A stretch of DNA of 61,589 nt from Tissierellia bacterium (GCA_030537875.1 JAUNVC010000007.1:1-61589); one strand, 5' to 3'; positions 34,283-44,290 are shown, counted from the first letter of the stretch. Made by a program: numbers and translations. Notes: generated by a model not told the origin, from the sequence alone.

Positions 34283-36096
34283 TGAAGATTGCAGGAATGA
34301 CAAGCCAGAGTGAAGCCTATGTGGTTACCAAGGAACACTCTATCAGAATCAATGAGTATTTAAAAATAAAGGATCCCTTACAGGGAGATTTGCTCTGCGA
34401 AACCATTGAGACCCATACCTATAACCGATTCATGCCCTTGGATCCCGACAGCGACATGGCCGACAAAAGAGTGGTGGAGAGTATGAAAACCCTGGGATAT
34501 GATTTGGACAACGAGCGAATCTATATTGCCAAAGTACGGCTGCTAAATGAGGCACCCTATCCCATCGAAACGGGTTCAGAAGTGGTAAACCCAAGTTTTT
34601 CTGAGGTGAAGCCCGTTCTCATCCGTAGCAATGCAAAGCAGGGACTGATTTTGGGGCCCATTCAAAATACGGACGGAGTCTACCAAGGAGCGGACCCACA
34701 ATATAAAGATCTAATGACCACTGTGGAAGATGGAAAGGTGCAGGAGCAGAGGGAACTTCCCCTCATCTTTCATCTTTGGGGCATGAAAGATTATCCCCAC
34801 ATTGGCATTTTTGGTGGAAGTGGAAGTGGAAAGAGCTATGGTCTTCGGGTGTTCTTGGAAGAACTCATGCGACTCCATATTCCCACCATTGTTTCCGATC
34901 CCCACAATGAAATGACCTTTGTCACCGAGGATGGTCGCTTTGATACATCCTATGAGGTATTGGAGGTGGGAACCAATACGGGAATTGCTTTTCAAGAACT
35001 GTCTTCCTTTGATTTGATTCACCTTTTGAAAAGTCGGGGGGATTTGACGGAGTCCATGGAATCCACCATTGAGCTTTTGAAAAAATCCAAGGAATCGGTG
35101 GAACTTTTCCAAACCAAAATCAAATATCTCCTGGAAATCCACGAAATGGGTGGAGAAGAAGGTGCAAGACGAGAGATGGCCCATATGGCTCCGGAGGAAC
35201 AAAACACATTGGAGGATAAACTCCGCTTGTTTGGTGTCTTTGGAAAGTTTACCAATCCCAAGAGTTTGAAGGGAATTTTATGGAGAATGAATAGTCTTCG
35301 CTCTACCGGCATCTTTGATAGAGAAGAGGCCTCCATTGAAGATATGATGAAAGCTGGAAAGACGGTAGTGATCCAAGGAGCAAGACGGGTCCTCACCGTG
35401 TACATGAGCTATATCTTACGAAAACTTTATTATCTTCGTCGAGACTATTTGGACGGCGAAAAAAGAGACGAGGACCAATATTTCCCGCCCTTTGTGGCCG
35501 TCATTGATGAAGCCCATAACTTTGCGCCTAGGGGAGCTGACGCGCCATCCAAGACCATTTTACGGGAGATTGCGCAGGAGGGGCGGAAATATGGTAGTTT
35601 TCTCGTCCTTGCCACCCAACGCCCCAGCATTTTGGATGACACCACCACGGCCCAGTTAAATAGTAAATTCCTATTTCGGACCACCAGAGAAACGGACATT
35701 AAGACCATACGAGAGGAAACGGATATTTCTTCAGAAGAAGCCAAACGGCTTCCCTATCTCAAAAGTGGAAATGTGTTTTTTTCCAGTGCCATCATGGGAC
35801 GAACCCTCTTTTTGCGAATGCGTCAAGCATTGAGTCATCAGCCCAAGAGTGAAAATCCCTTTGATGAATTGGAAACGAGACGGGTGGAAAAAGATGGACT
35901 GGTTTTAGATATTTTACGGGACTATTCTCCCTTTGGCCCCAGTGATTTTCCCCAACTATTACAAATTTTAGAAAAGAGTGGGGAGCATTATACTGTGGAG
36001 GCATTGAAAGGGGTGTTCCGGAGATTGGAAGAAAGCGGAGCTTTGGAGAAGAAAGAAAACATTTTTGGGGAGGTCTATGCATGTCAGAAAAGTTAA
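34282..36096 (+). CDS. herA: HerA-type DNA translocase ATPase
   Basis: A 604-residue FtsK/HerA-superfamily ATPase. An N-terminal HAS-barrel domain (about 1-130) precedes Walker A IFGGSGSGKSYGLR, Walker B VAVIDEAHNFAPR, sensor LATQRPS and an arginine-finger segment FRTTRETD. It forms a hexameric ring that pumps DNA to NurA. GTG 34282 overlaps the nurA stop (TAGTG), eight bases after AGAGG; an in-frame GTG at 34273 is an alternative. Overlaps the next gene by 16 bases. Confidence 0.9.
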   Translation: MKIAGMTSQSEAYVVTKEHSIRINEYLKIKDPLQGDLLCETIETHTYNRFMPLDPDSDMADKRVVESMKTLGYDLDNERIYIAKVRLLNEAPYPIETGSEVVNPSFSEVKPVLIRSNAKQGLILGPIQNTDGVYQGADPQYKDLMTTVEDGKVQEQRELPLIFHLWGMKDYPHIGIFGGSGSGKSYGLRVFLEELMRLHIPTIVSDPHNEMTFVTEDGRFDTSYEVLEVGTNTGIAFQELSSFDLIHLLKSRGDLTESMESTIELLKKSKESVELFQTKIKYLLEIHEMGGEEGARREMAHMAPEEQNTLEDKLRLFGVFGKFTNPKSLKGILWRMNSLRSTGIFDREEASIEDMMKAGKTVVIQGARRVLTVYMSYILRKLYYLRRDYLDGEKRDEDQYFPPFVAVIDEAHNFAPRGADAPSKTILREIAQEGRKYGSFLVLATQRPSILDDTTTAQLNSKFLFRTTRETDIKTIREETDISSEEAKRLPYLKSGNVFFSSAIMGRTLFLRMRQALSHQPKSENPFDELETRRVEKDGLVLDILRDYSPFGPSDFPQLLQILEKSGEHYTVEALKGVFRRLEESGALEKKENIFGEVYACQKS

Positions 36097-37529
36097 ATAT
36101 ACTCTACGCTGCCAGTGAAGCCCTGCCCTTTATTCGCACCTGTGATGTGGCAGATTTCGTCTACAACATGACGAGAATTTATCGAGATGATCACCATCGT
36201 GTCAAAGTGGTTTTGCCCCTCTATCGATCCATTAAAGATAAATACGATGACAGCTTTCGCTATCTGATGAATTATACGGTGGAGATGGGATTTTCCTATC
36301 AACTAGCCAACATATTGACCTTGGATGTGGAGGGAGTTGAATTTCTTTTCATCGATAACGAGCACTATTTTAGTCGGGATCGTATTCTTGGAGAGCCCGA
36401 TGATGCGGAGCGCTATATCTTTTTTAACAAGGCCATCTTGAAGTTGATGAGAGAAATCGATTTTCATCCCCATATTCTCCATGTCCATGATTATCCAACG
36501 GCCTTGTTACCGGCCTATGTGAAAAATTACAGACAGGTCGATGATTTTTATATGAAGATTCGTTCGGTGCTTTCCATTCACAACATTCGAAATCAAGGGA
36601 TTTTCCCGGCGGAGGATGGGGCAGAAATGGCGGGACTTCCCATGAGTTTCATGGAAGACCCCGACTATCAATATTATCCCTGTATCAATTTTTTAAAAAC
36701 GGGAATTGCCACAGCCGATCATATTACGTTGCCCTCACCCACCTTCAAGGAGGAGGTTCAAATTCCCTATTATGGAGAAAAATTGGATCGACTCATGAAG
36801 GCCAACGCCTTTAAGACATCGGGTATCTTGGATGGCATTGACTATCGACGCTATGACCCGGAACGCTCTCCCACCATTTTTTTCAACTACAATAAGGAGA
36901 GTTTGGAGCAAAAGCAAGAAAATAAGATGGGAATCTTGAATTACTATGGATTGGACGCTTCAGAAAATCGGATGTTGGTCGGTGTCATCTGTCGATTGAT
37001 CAATCGAAAAGGCTGCGATCTCTTGGTAGATAATTTGGATTATATGGTGGAAAAGGGGATGAATGTCATCGTCATGGGAACCGGCGAAACTTCCATTGAA
37101 GATGCCATCATCGATGCGTCCTTGCGTCATCCACAAAATATTGCAGCAAAAATCTATCTCAACGAGAAGGAAAAGGAGAGAATCCTCGCCGGGAGCGATT
37201 GTATCCTCATGCCCTCTAGAACCGAGATGCAAGCCACCAACCAGTTGATCGCCATGCGCTATGGTACGGTACCCATGGTCCGTGCCACGGGGGCGTTGAA
37301 GGATAGCGTCCGTCCCTTCAATAAATTTAGCAAAAAAGGAGAGGGATTCCTCTTTTCTAGCCTGACGGATAAGGGACTCCGGGAACTATTGGATCAGGCC
37401 ACGGAAGTTTATTTTGAAAAACCGGATATTTTTAGAAAAATGCAAGAAAATGCCATGGAAAAAGATAGCTCGTGGGAACATACGGCCAGAGGCTACATGG
37501 AAATCTACAAAGAACTAATCAACTATTAG
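36081..37529 (+). CDS. Glycogen synthase-like GT5 glycosyltransferase with altered donor motif
   Basis: A 482-residue GT-B protein of the GlgA family. The catalytic ARG/LYS pair is kept in CRLINRKGCDLL and the glutamate region in PSRTEMQATNQLIAMRYGTVP. However, the donor-binding KTGGL near the N-terminus is changed to RTCDV (EALPFIRTCDVADF), and the HDWH motif reads HDYP. No glgB, glgC, glgD or glgP is nearby. It may be a starch synthase with another sugar nucleotide, or a non-catalytic relative. It starts within herA, so expression is coupled. Confidence 0.75.
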   Translation: MSEKLNILYAASEALPFIRTCDVADFVYNMTRIYRDDHHRVKVVLPLYRSIKDKYDDSFRYLMNYTVEMGFSYQLANILTLDVEGVEFLFIDNEHYFSRDRILGEPDDAERYIFFNKAILKLMREIDFHPHILHVHDYPTALLPAYVKNYRQVDDFYMKIRSVLSIHNIRNQGIFPAEDGAEMAGLPMSFMEDPDYQYYPCINFLKTGIATADHITLPSPTFKEEVQIPYYGEKLDRLMKANAFKTSGILDGIDYRRYDPERSPTIFFNYNKESLEQKQENKMGILNYYGLDASENRMLVGVICRLINRKGCDLLVDNLDYMVEKGMNVIVMGTGETSIEDAIIDASLRHPQNIAAKIYLNEKEKERILAGSDCILMPSRTEMQATNQLIAMRYGTVPMVRATGALKDSVRPFNKFSKKGEGFLFSSLTDKGLRELLDQATEVYFEKPDIFRKMQENAMEKDSSWEHTARGYMEIYKELINY

Positions 37530-37537
37530 GAGGCGCT

Positions 37538-38290
37538 ATGAAGATTTTAGAATATGGCAAGGGAAAGGAAAGGACCTTCTTATTGGTCCAGGCTTCCTGT
37601 ATGGCCGTCAATTTATGGGAAGAAAATATCCAAGAGTTACAAAAAGACTTTCATCTCATCGTTCCCATTATCCCTGGACATTGTGATCCTGAAGGGAGAG
37701 ATTTTACCGATGTGGAATCCATCTCGAAAGAATTGGAAGAGGATTTACTTTCCATGGGTATGGACCATGTGGATGGAGCCTATGGACTTTCCATGGGGGG
37801 GAGTCTTCTCATAAAAATGCTGGACCATGGCAGAATCTCCATGGATAAGGTGATTCTCGATGGGGCCATCACCCCCTATGGGTACCCCAAGTGGATTTGC
37901 CGATTGATCGGGATTCGGGATTATCTCCAAGGAAAACTTTTTGCATCCAATAAAAAATTTACTTTAAAAATGCTTCAGCACTATGGATACTCTCCAGAGG
38001 CAGCCGACAAATTTTTCGATGCTCTCCACTCCATGAGTGGAACCACTCTATACAATGTATTTTACTCTTGCAACAATTATACTTTGGACCATGTTCCCTT
38101 AGACCATGGGCACATTCTTTATATGTACGGAGAAAAGGAAAAACGGGCGAGAAAGAAAGATTTGGTCAATGTGAAAAAATTCTTTCCCCATGTGACCTTT
38201 GACGAACTCAAAGGCCGGGACCACGGACAGTTCTCCGGCGTGGAATACGATGCTTTCTGCGCCTATGTAAAAAATTATATGAACGCATAA
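37538..38290 (+). CDS. Alpha/beta hydrolase
   Basis: A 250-residue alpha/beta-hydrolase fold protein. The nucleophile elbow GLSMGGS carries the serine, and GRDHGQF near the C-terminus provides the likely catalytic histidine. ATG 37538 follows TTAGGAGGCG; the longer frame from 37472 lies in the upstream gene. Last gene of the rsmI-nurA-herA operon. Substrate unknown. Confidence 0.82.
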   Translation: MKILEYGKGKERTFLLVQASCMAVNLWEENIQELQKDFHLIVPIIPGHCDPEGRDFTDVESISKELEEDLLSMGMDHVDGAYGLSMGGSLLIKMLDHGRISMDKVILDGAITPYGYPKWICRLIGIRDYLQGKLFASNKKFTLKMLQHYGYSPEAADKFFDALHSMSGTTLYNVFYSCNNYTLDHVPLDHGHILYMYGEKEKRARKKDLVNVKKFFPHVTFDELKGRDHGQFSGVEYDAFCAYVKNYMNA

Positions 38291-38292
38291 TA

Positions 38293-38331
38293 AAACTCCC
38301 TTCCACTTTCTATGTGGTGGGGAGTTTTTTT
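38293..38331 (+). terminator. Intrinsic terminator of the rsmI operon
   Basis: AAACTCCC-TTCCAC pairs with GTGG-TGGGGAGTTT, followed by seven T. Confidence 0.82.
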
Positions 38332-38382
38332 ACATTGGATTTTCATAAACCACAGGCCGGTCAATGAAAATACATTTAAATT

Positions 38383-39015
38383 TTATCTTTCCCAATTCCC
38401 TTTGGTTTCATCGTCAATGAAATATTGAATCAGTTCCTCTGCGATGAAAGAGGCCTGCACCATGGAGATTTCTTCCTTAAAGTGGATATGATCTCGATAG
38501 ATGTCCTGGCCCAAATGTTTGATAAAGGTATAGAGATCGGCCTCGGGGATAGATTCCCTGGCCATGATGTTGTGGGCCGCTTTATTATATCGAACCACAT
38601 CCTCATCATATCGAAGAAAACCATGGATTCTCCCATTATGAATGGCATCACTGACCGGAGTCGAACTCACCCAAAGGATGTCTTTGGCCATGGATTTTGC
38701 CAAAGAGAGGATGTTCTCCAGATTGGTCTCATATTGTTCCAAGGGGACCTGCCTTTTCTTAGAAGAAGAATCCACTCGAATATCATGAAGACCACAGTTT
38801 AAGAGCAGGACATCAAAGGTTCGTCCCTTTTTCTTCTCCTCCTGTAAATAGGAAAGAACCATGCCACTGTCTCCAGCATTGGCATCGCTCGACACATCCA
38901 GATTGTCGGCACCACCTTTTCTGTCATAGGTGAAATAGGGGGCGATGCACTCCTTTAGATAGGGACCATAGCCCATGGAGATACTATCTCCCAATACATA
39001 TAAATTTCGTTTCAT
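38383..39015 (-). CDS. SGNH/GDSL family hydrolase
   Basis: A 210-residue esterase-type protein. Block I GDSISMG has the serine; NCGLHDIR is block III; YRDHIHF gives the Asp/His pair of block V. No signal peptide, so cytosolic. ATG at 39015 behind TTGGAGGTTGCT. It neighbours an AraC gene in the same direction, but a link is not shown. Substrate unknown. Confidence 0.8.
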   Translation of the reverse strand: MKRNLYVLGDSISMGYGPYLKECIAPYFTYDRKGGADNLDVSSDANAGDSGMVLSYLQEEKKKGRTFDVLLLNCGLHDIRVDSSSKKRQVPLEQYETNLENILSLAKSMAKDILWVSSTPVSDAIHNGRIHGFLRYDEDVVRYNKAAHNIMARESIPEADLYTFIKHLGQDIYRDHIHFKEEISMVQASFIAEELIQYFIDDETKGNWER

Positions 39016-39058
39016 AGCAACCTCCAAGGATAGTATATCATATGGAAGTGGAAAAAAC

Positions 39059-40024
39059 TCATTGTTTTTTCTCCATCATAGTTCGAAGTGTGCGGGGATG
39101 AATTCCCTTATATTTTTTAAAGAGTTGGGAAAACCTACTATGGGATGTGTATCCCACCAATTTTGCCACATCTCCCACATTTAGGGTTGTCGACATCAAT
39201 AGATTTTCTGCTGCCGAGATCCGTCTTCGTTGAATATATTCGGTGATGGTCATCCCATTTTTTTCTTTGAATCGTTCTTTAAGTTTGGTCTTACTCATGG
39301 TGGCAATCATACATAGAAGGTCTTGGGAGATGTCCATGGCATAGTGATCACAAATATATTTTTGCACATTTGCGATGGCTTCTCTGTCGTCCAATTCCAT
39401 TTTGGATTGAAAAGCTTGCTTCGTGAAATAATTGTTGAGAGCAATGCTTAGGACTTCCTGTGCCTTTACCTCATAAAATAGTCGACTGCCCAAGTGGGTC
39501 TCTCGAAAGGGTAAAATTTCATCCACAATTTTTTCAATCTCCAATGCATCGTCCATATACAGCAAGGAGGTCAAGGCATCCCGAATCTCCTCTTTGGCGA
39601 TGGCATATTTCTGGGGAATGAAGGTATTCAAATAATCGGCCTTGTATTCAAATCCGATGCTAAAGAAGGGGAAATTGCCATGGAGCAGAAACTTAAAGGG
39701 TTGCTGACTGTAAAAGTTTACGATGATGGAGTGATCGCGGATTTTCTGATAGGGTGATAAAAACTCTCCATTGGCCATTTTAACAAAGGAAATACTGACG
39801 GGATTGACCTCATCTTCTTGTAGTTCAAACACAAAGATGTGGTCTTTTTTTACCTTGAAATCATGGATGTTGATGACAAAGTTTTCCATCTCAAAAAACC
39901 AATAATATCCGTCCATATGGTCGGATGATATGGTGAAGGTTTTTCCCAGAGAGGAGTATCTCTGGCAATGGGGGTCATGGATAAAGCCTGCTTTTTTTAG
40001 AAACGCTTCATGGGGGTAGCTCAA
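39059..40024 (-). CDS. AraC family transcriptional regulator
   Basis: A 321-residue regulator. The C-terminal 100 residues hold the double helix-turn-helix of AraC/XylS (MDISQDLLCMIATMSKTKLK and LNVGDVAKLVGYTSHSRFSQ), as in YbtA-type activators. The N-terminal 200 residues are a ligand-binding cupin-like region without clear motif. Start TTG 40024 follows AAAGGAGGCG. It diverges from the ABC/ECF uptake cassette and probably activates it; the same arrangement (AraC, two ABC proteins) is found in siderophore importers. Confidence 0.88.
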   Translation of the reverse strand: MSYPHEAFLKKAGFIHDPHCQRYSSLGKTFTISSDHMDGYYWFFEMENFVINIHDFKVKKDHIFVFELQEDEVNPVSISFVKMANGEFLSPYQKIRDHSIIVNFYSQQPFKFLLHGNFPFFSIGFEYKADYLNTFIPQKYAIAKEEIRDALTSLLYMDDALEIEKIVDEILPFRETHLGSRLFYEVKAQEVLSIALNNYFTKQAFQSKMELDDREAIANVQKYICDHYAMDISQDLLCMIATMSKTKLKERFKEKNGMTITEYIQRRRISAAENLLMSTTLNVGDVAKLVGYTSHSRFSQLFKKYKGIHPRTLRTMMEKKQ

Positions 40025-40086
40025 CAGATCGCCTCCTTTAACACGATTGGCCAGATGTTCTGATAGGTCTTTTTTATTTTATCATA

Positions 40087-40131
40087 TTGTATTTAAAAAC
40101 ATTCTACAATATAATGAAATTGATAGTCAAT
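40087..40131 (+). promoter_or_regulatory. Promoter and dyad of the ABC/ECF uptake cassette
   Basis: TTGTAT (40087-40092), 17-base spacer, TATAAT (40110-40115). Just downstream is the dyad ATTGA-TAG-TCAAT (40119-40131). The region is AT-rich and could bind Fur-like or AraC proteins; this is inference. Confidence 0.6.
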
Positions 40132-40157
40132 AGTTATAATTATTTGGAGGGATATAT

Positions 40158-41951
40158 ATGCAGCATAACAACAGTATTAAGTCCACTATTATGAAATTTG
40201 CAAGAGAAAAGAGCCATCTCTATTATGTCACCCTCATCACATCGGCACTCAATGGTATCTTATCCGTCATTCCCTATTATTTCATTTGGAAAATTCTTAG
40301 GGAACTGGTGGTTCATTTTGATTCCATAGATGGCCATAAAATCATCTGGTATGGCATCTATATATTTGGTTCTCAAGTTTTGGGAATTATCATGAACTTT
40401 TCAGCCCTCTTGGCATCTCACTATATGGCTTTTCGTGTTGAGACCAATATTCGGAAGAAAAGCGTTGCCCATCTTCTGACCCTCCCCATTGGTTTTTTTG
40501 AGAATCAAGATTCCGGTAGACTCAGAAGAATTATCGATGACAACGCTTCCAAGACCCATTCCTTTATCGCCCACATTTTTCCCGATAGTGCAGCTGCCTT
40601 CAGTGTACCTGTAACCCTTTTTGTACTCATGTTCATCATCAATTATAAGCTCGCTTTGGTATGTGTCATGGGTGTGGTATTGGGCCTTCTTTGTTTGATG
40701 CGAATGACCCGTGGAGACGGAACCAAGATTATGGAAGAGTACATGAAAGCTTCGGAAAATCTCAATATCAATGGAGTTGAATATATTCGAGGGATTCCCG
40801 TGGTCAAGGTATTCAACCAGACCGTGGAAAGTTTTCAGCGGTTTTATGCCGCCATCATGGAGTATGATGAGAAAGCAAAACAATCGGTTCGGTATTTCCA
40901 AACGCCCATGGTTCTCTACAACGTGGCCCTCAATTTGCCGGCCGTACTATTGATCCCAGTTTGTATCCTCATGATGGGCCAGACCGAAGATCCCCTTTCT
41001 TTATTTGTGGAATGTATTTTCTTTTTGATCATGTCACTCATGCTTCATACCACATTGATGCGACTGATGACCATCAGCGAAGGACAAAATATCTACAGAG
41101 TGACCCTGACGAAGCTCCATGAATTTTTTGAAGAAAAAGGAAGAACGGTGATTCCTTCGGAAAAAAGAGAAGAGGAAGGCATCGTCTTTGACCACGTTCA
41201 CTTCACCTATCCGGAGAAAACCACGGAAGCACTTTCCGATATCCATTTCCACTTTGAAAAGAAAAAATCCTATGCCTTAGTGGGAGCCAGCGGGTCGGGA
41301 AAATCCACCTTGGTGAGTCTCATCGCCGGCTTCTATTCTCTGGATTCTGGAGAGATACGATTGGACGGAGAAAACATCGCCTCAATCCCTCAAAATGAAC
41401 TTCTATCCAAGATGGCCATTGTGTTTCAACAGAGTTCCCTTCTGAAGCAAAGTCTGCGGGATAATATTGCCATGGGCCTTCAGGTAGGGGATGAGGAAAT
41501 CCTCCACGCCATGGAGCAAAGTCAATGCACGGATATATTGGATCGGATGGACCGGGGACTGGATACGATGCTCGGCACCAAGGGAACCTATGTTTCTGGG
41601 GGAGAGGCGCAGCGAATTGCCCTTGCAAGGGCCTTCCTACGAAATCGGGACATCCTTCTACTGGATGAAGCCACCGCCTATGCCGATCCGGAAAATGAGG
41701 CCTTGATTCAACAGAGCATCGATGCCTTAAAACGAGAAAAAACCACCATCACCATTGCCCACCGTCTCAATAGCATCAAAGATGTGGATGAGATTGTATT
41801 TATGGATCGAGGGAAGATCGTTGCCACCGGTAGCCATGATACCTTGATGGAGAAAGAGGCTAGGTACCGAGAATTATATGAAGAATATAGTCGTAGCATT
41901 GCTTGGAAAGCCCAAGGAAAATCTAGGGAACAAGGGGAGGTAATGGCATGA
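40158..41951 (+). CDS. ABC transporter permease-ATPase (YbtP/IrtA-like subunit)
   Basis: A 597-residue half-transporter: six membrane helices then ATPase (Walker A GASGSGKST, signature VSGGEAQR, Walker B LLLDEATAYADPENE, H-loop IAHRL). The DEATAYADPENE wording is characteristic of YbtPQ/IrtAB-type importers of metal-siderophores despite their exporter fold. It overlaps the next ABC gene by 4 bases, forming a heterodimer. Together with the AraC regulator and ECF genes this suggests metallophore or heme uptake. Confidence 0.85.
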   Translation: MQHNNSIKSTIMKFAREKSHLYYVTLITSALNGILSVIPYYFIWKILRELVVHFDSIDGHKIIWYGIYIFGSQVLGIIMNFSALLASHYMAFRVETNIRKKSVAHLLTLPIGFFENQDSGRLRRIIDDNASKTHSFIAHIFPDSAAAFSVPVTLFVLMFIINYKLALVCVMGVVLGLLCLMRMTRGDGTKIMEEYMKASENLNINGVEYIRGIPVVKVFNQTVESFQRFYAAIMEYDEKAKQSVRYFQTPMVLYNVALNLPAVLLIPVCILMMGQTEDPLSLFVECIFFLIMSLMLHTTLMRLMTISEGQNIYRVTLTKLHEFFEEKGRTVIPSEKREEEGIVFDHVHFTYPEKTTEALSDIHFHFEKKKSYALVGASGSGKSTLVSLIAGFYSLDSGEIRLDGENIASIPQNELLSKMAIVFQQSSLLKQSLRDNIAMGLQVGDEEILHAMEQSQCTDILDRMDRGLDTMLGTKGTYVSGGEAQRIALARAFLRNRDILLLDEATAYADPENEALIQQSIDALKREKTTITIAHRLNSIKDVDEIVFMDRGKIVATGSHDTLMEKEARYRELYEEYSRSIAWKAQGKSREQGEVMA

Positions 41952-43672
41952 TTTCCTATCTAAAGAAACGATTCATCCTGTCCCATGAGGGGGCAGTGAC
42001 CATGGTAAAGAATATTCTCTATTGTGCCCTCTTTAACATTGTTTCCATTTTGCCCTTGGCCATGATCTTTACCTTCTTTGCAGAGACCATCACCATTTTC
42101 ATTTTGCATCAGCAAACAGGCTATGACCTCACCAAATACTGGATCATGGCACTTGCCATTTTAGTTGGAATCTATTTGTCAGGAAGATTGCAGTATAGGG
42201 TCTATATCTCAACCTATACGGAAACGGCCCAGAAACGGGTGGCCATCTCGGAACGACTTCGTACATTGCCCCTATCTTTTTTTGCCAAGAGGGATTTGGC
42301 CGATTTGACCTCGACCATTATGACCGACGTGGAAGCCATGGAACACGCCTATTCTCATGCGGTTCCCCAATTTTTTGGCACCTTGGTTTCGGCCTTTCTC
42401 CTCATGATTGGCATCCTAATACAAAGTCCGCTGATGGCGCTGGCCATGTTTTGGCCCTTTCCCATTGCTCTATGCCTGATTCATTTTACCCATCGCAAGA
42501 TCATTGGACTGCACCGAATCCATGCCAAACAGAAGCTGCTCATCAGCGATCGGATCCAAGAAATTTTAGAAAACGTCTTGTCCTTAAAGGCCTATGGCTA
42601 TGAGGAGGCCACTTTACAAGACTTCAATCATCAGATGGATAAGGAAGAAAGAGCCAAAATCCAATCGGAAAAGTTTGCGCCTCTTACCCTTGGACCGGTA
42701 TCGACCCTCTTACGTTTGGGATCCTTAACCACCATTTTTACAGGCCTACATCAATATTTGATGGGCCATCTCCCGCTCCATGTGCTGATGGTCTTTATCA
42801 TCGCCTCGGTCACCATCTATCTACCCTTAGATGCCGTATTCCTCTTTATCACCGAATTTATGATGGTGGAAATACCGGCAAGTAGAATGAAAGAAATCAT
42901 TGAAATGCAGACCATGGATGGGGAAGTGGTGACGGTGGATCAATATGATATTTCGTTAGGCCACGTTTCCTTTGGCTATGACCAGCGAGAGGTGATTCGT
43001 AACGTTAGTTTCACAGCCAAACAGGGCGAAACCACTGCCTTGGTTGGACCCTCCGGATGCGGAAAAACGACCCTGGCCAAATTGATGCTGCGATTTTGGG
43101 ATGTGGATCAAGGGGAAATTACCCTAGGTGGGGTCAATATCCGAACCATTGAACCCGAGAGTTTGCTAAGTCATTATTCGGTGGTATTTCAAGATGTGGT
43201 TCTCTTTAACAACTCCATCTTGGAGAATATACGCATCGGGAAAAAGAATGCATCGGATAAGGAGGTGATAGAAGCGGCAAAGATTGCCCAAGTCGATGAG
43301 TTTGTCAAGGACTTACCCCAAGGCTACCATACCCTCATTGGAGAAAATGGAGTCCTCCTTTCCGGAGGAGAACGGCAGCGGATATCCATCGCAAGGGCTA
43401 TTTTAAAGGATGCACCCATCATTTTCTTAGATGAATCAACATCCAGCGTCGATGCCGACAGTGAGACAAAATTGCAAGAAGCGCTCTCCCGTCTCATTGC
43501 CAATAAAACCGTCGTCATCATTGCGCACCGTTTGCGCACCGTAGAAAACGCGGACAAGATCATTGTCTTAGACGAGGGACGATTGGTAGAAGAAGGGACG
43601 GCGACAGAACTCATCGCAAAAGAAGGATTGTTTTATCAGCTTTGGAAGACCCAAAAAGAAGTTTCAAAATAG
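41948..43672 (+). CDS. ABC transporter permease-ATPase (YbtQ/IrtB-like subunit)
   Basis: A 574-residue partner of the preceding ABC protein. Walker A GPSGCGKTTLA, signature LSGGERQRISIAR, Walker B IIFLDESTSSVDADSE and H-loop IAHRL are all intact. Six N-terminal helices are visible. It starts with ATGA overlap. Paired half-transporters beside an S component point to import of an organic cofactor or metal chelate. Confidence 0.85.
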   Translation: MISYLKKRFILSHEGAVTMVKNILYCALFNIVSILPLAMIFTFFAETITIFILHQQTGYDLTKYWIMALAILVGIYLSGRLQYRVYISTYTETAQKRVAISERLRTLPLSFFAKRDLADLTSTIMTDVEAMEHAYSHAVPQFFGTLVSAFLLMIGILIQSPLMALAMFWPFPIALCLIHFTHRKIIGLHRIHAKQKLLISDRIQEILENVLSLKAYGYEEATLQDFNHQMDKEERAKIQSEKFAPLTLGPVSTLLRLGSLTTIFTGLHQYLMGHLPLHVLMVFIIASVTIYLPLDAVFLFITEFMMVEIPASRMKEIIEMQTMDGEVVTVDQYDISLGHVSFGYDQREVIRNVSFTAKQGETTALVGPSGCGKTTLAKLMLRFWDVDQGEITLGGVNIRTIEPESLLSHYSVVFQDVVLFNNSILENIRIGKKNASDKEVIEAAKIAQVDEFVKDLPQGYHTLIGENGVLLSGGERQRISIARAILKDAPIIFLDESTSSVDADSETKLQEALSRLIANKTVVIIAHRLRTVENADKIIVLDEGRLVEEGTATELIAKEGLFYQLWKTQKEVSK

Positions 43673-43673
43673 A

Positions 43674-44285
43674 TTGGAGGAACCTATGCAACTCAAAGAT
43701 ATTGTTAAGATTGTTATTTTATCCGTGATTGCCTTTGTGCTAGAAATGGCAGGGGGCTATCTATCCATGGTCTTCGGACCCTATATGCTCTTTGTGAACC
43801 ACTCTCTGGCGTCCCTCATCGTAGCGCCTGTATTCTTCACACTATGTCACAAAGTACCCAAAAGAGGAACCCTATTTCTCTACTATCTCATTATCGGAAT
43901 CATTTATAGCATCATTGGTTTTTGGCCCATGATCTTTATTCTCCTCCTCACAGCCATTGCAGCCGAACTCATCATTGGAAAAGTAGAGAATTATGTCAAC
44001 GACGGAAGAATTACCCTCACCTTTGTCATTGCCCAGACCATATTTGCACTCCACGGACTTATTTTCTTCTTGGTATTAAAACCCAGTGGTATGCAAAAGG
44101 TATTCCCAGATATGTTTACTCCGGAAATGGTGGACACCTTGTCCAACTTCTATGGGAAATTTGTCAATGTATTGGCCGTCATGGCCATTCAAGTGGTGGT
44201 AGCATATATTGGTGCTAGATTTGGCATCTATGTCTATCGGAAGTTTTTTAGCAAAAAGGATCAAAAACAGAGCGTATTGGATTAG
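43674..44285 (+). CDS. MptD family ECF transporter S component
   Basis: A 203-residue integral membrane protein with six helices, matching the Trep_Strep/MptD putative S-component family. S components bind the substrate for ECF transporters. Here it sits between the ABC heterodimer and EcfT/EcfA, a combination seen in several Bacillota uptake loci. ATG is probably at 43674 or the methionine five codons later, behind TTGGAGG. Substrate unknown; iron compounds are favoured by context. Confidence 0.85.
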   Translation: MEEPMQLKDIVKIVILSVIAFVLEMAGGYLSMVFGPYMLFVNHSLASLIVAPVFFTLCHKVPKRGTLFLYYLIIGIIYSIIGFWPMIFILLLTAIAAELIIGKVENYVNDGRITLTFVIAQTIFALHGLIFFLVLKPSGMQKVFPDMFTPEMVDTLSNFYGKFVNVLAVMAIQVVVAYIGARFGIYVYRKFFSKKDQKQSVLD

Positions 44286-44290
44286 GTCCC

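Noticed and set aside
40119-40131. Fur box upstream of the ABC/ECF cassette
   Set aside because: ATTGATAGTCAAT is a dyad but does not match the 19-base Fur consensus well enough; kept only as a possible operator.
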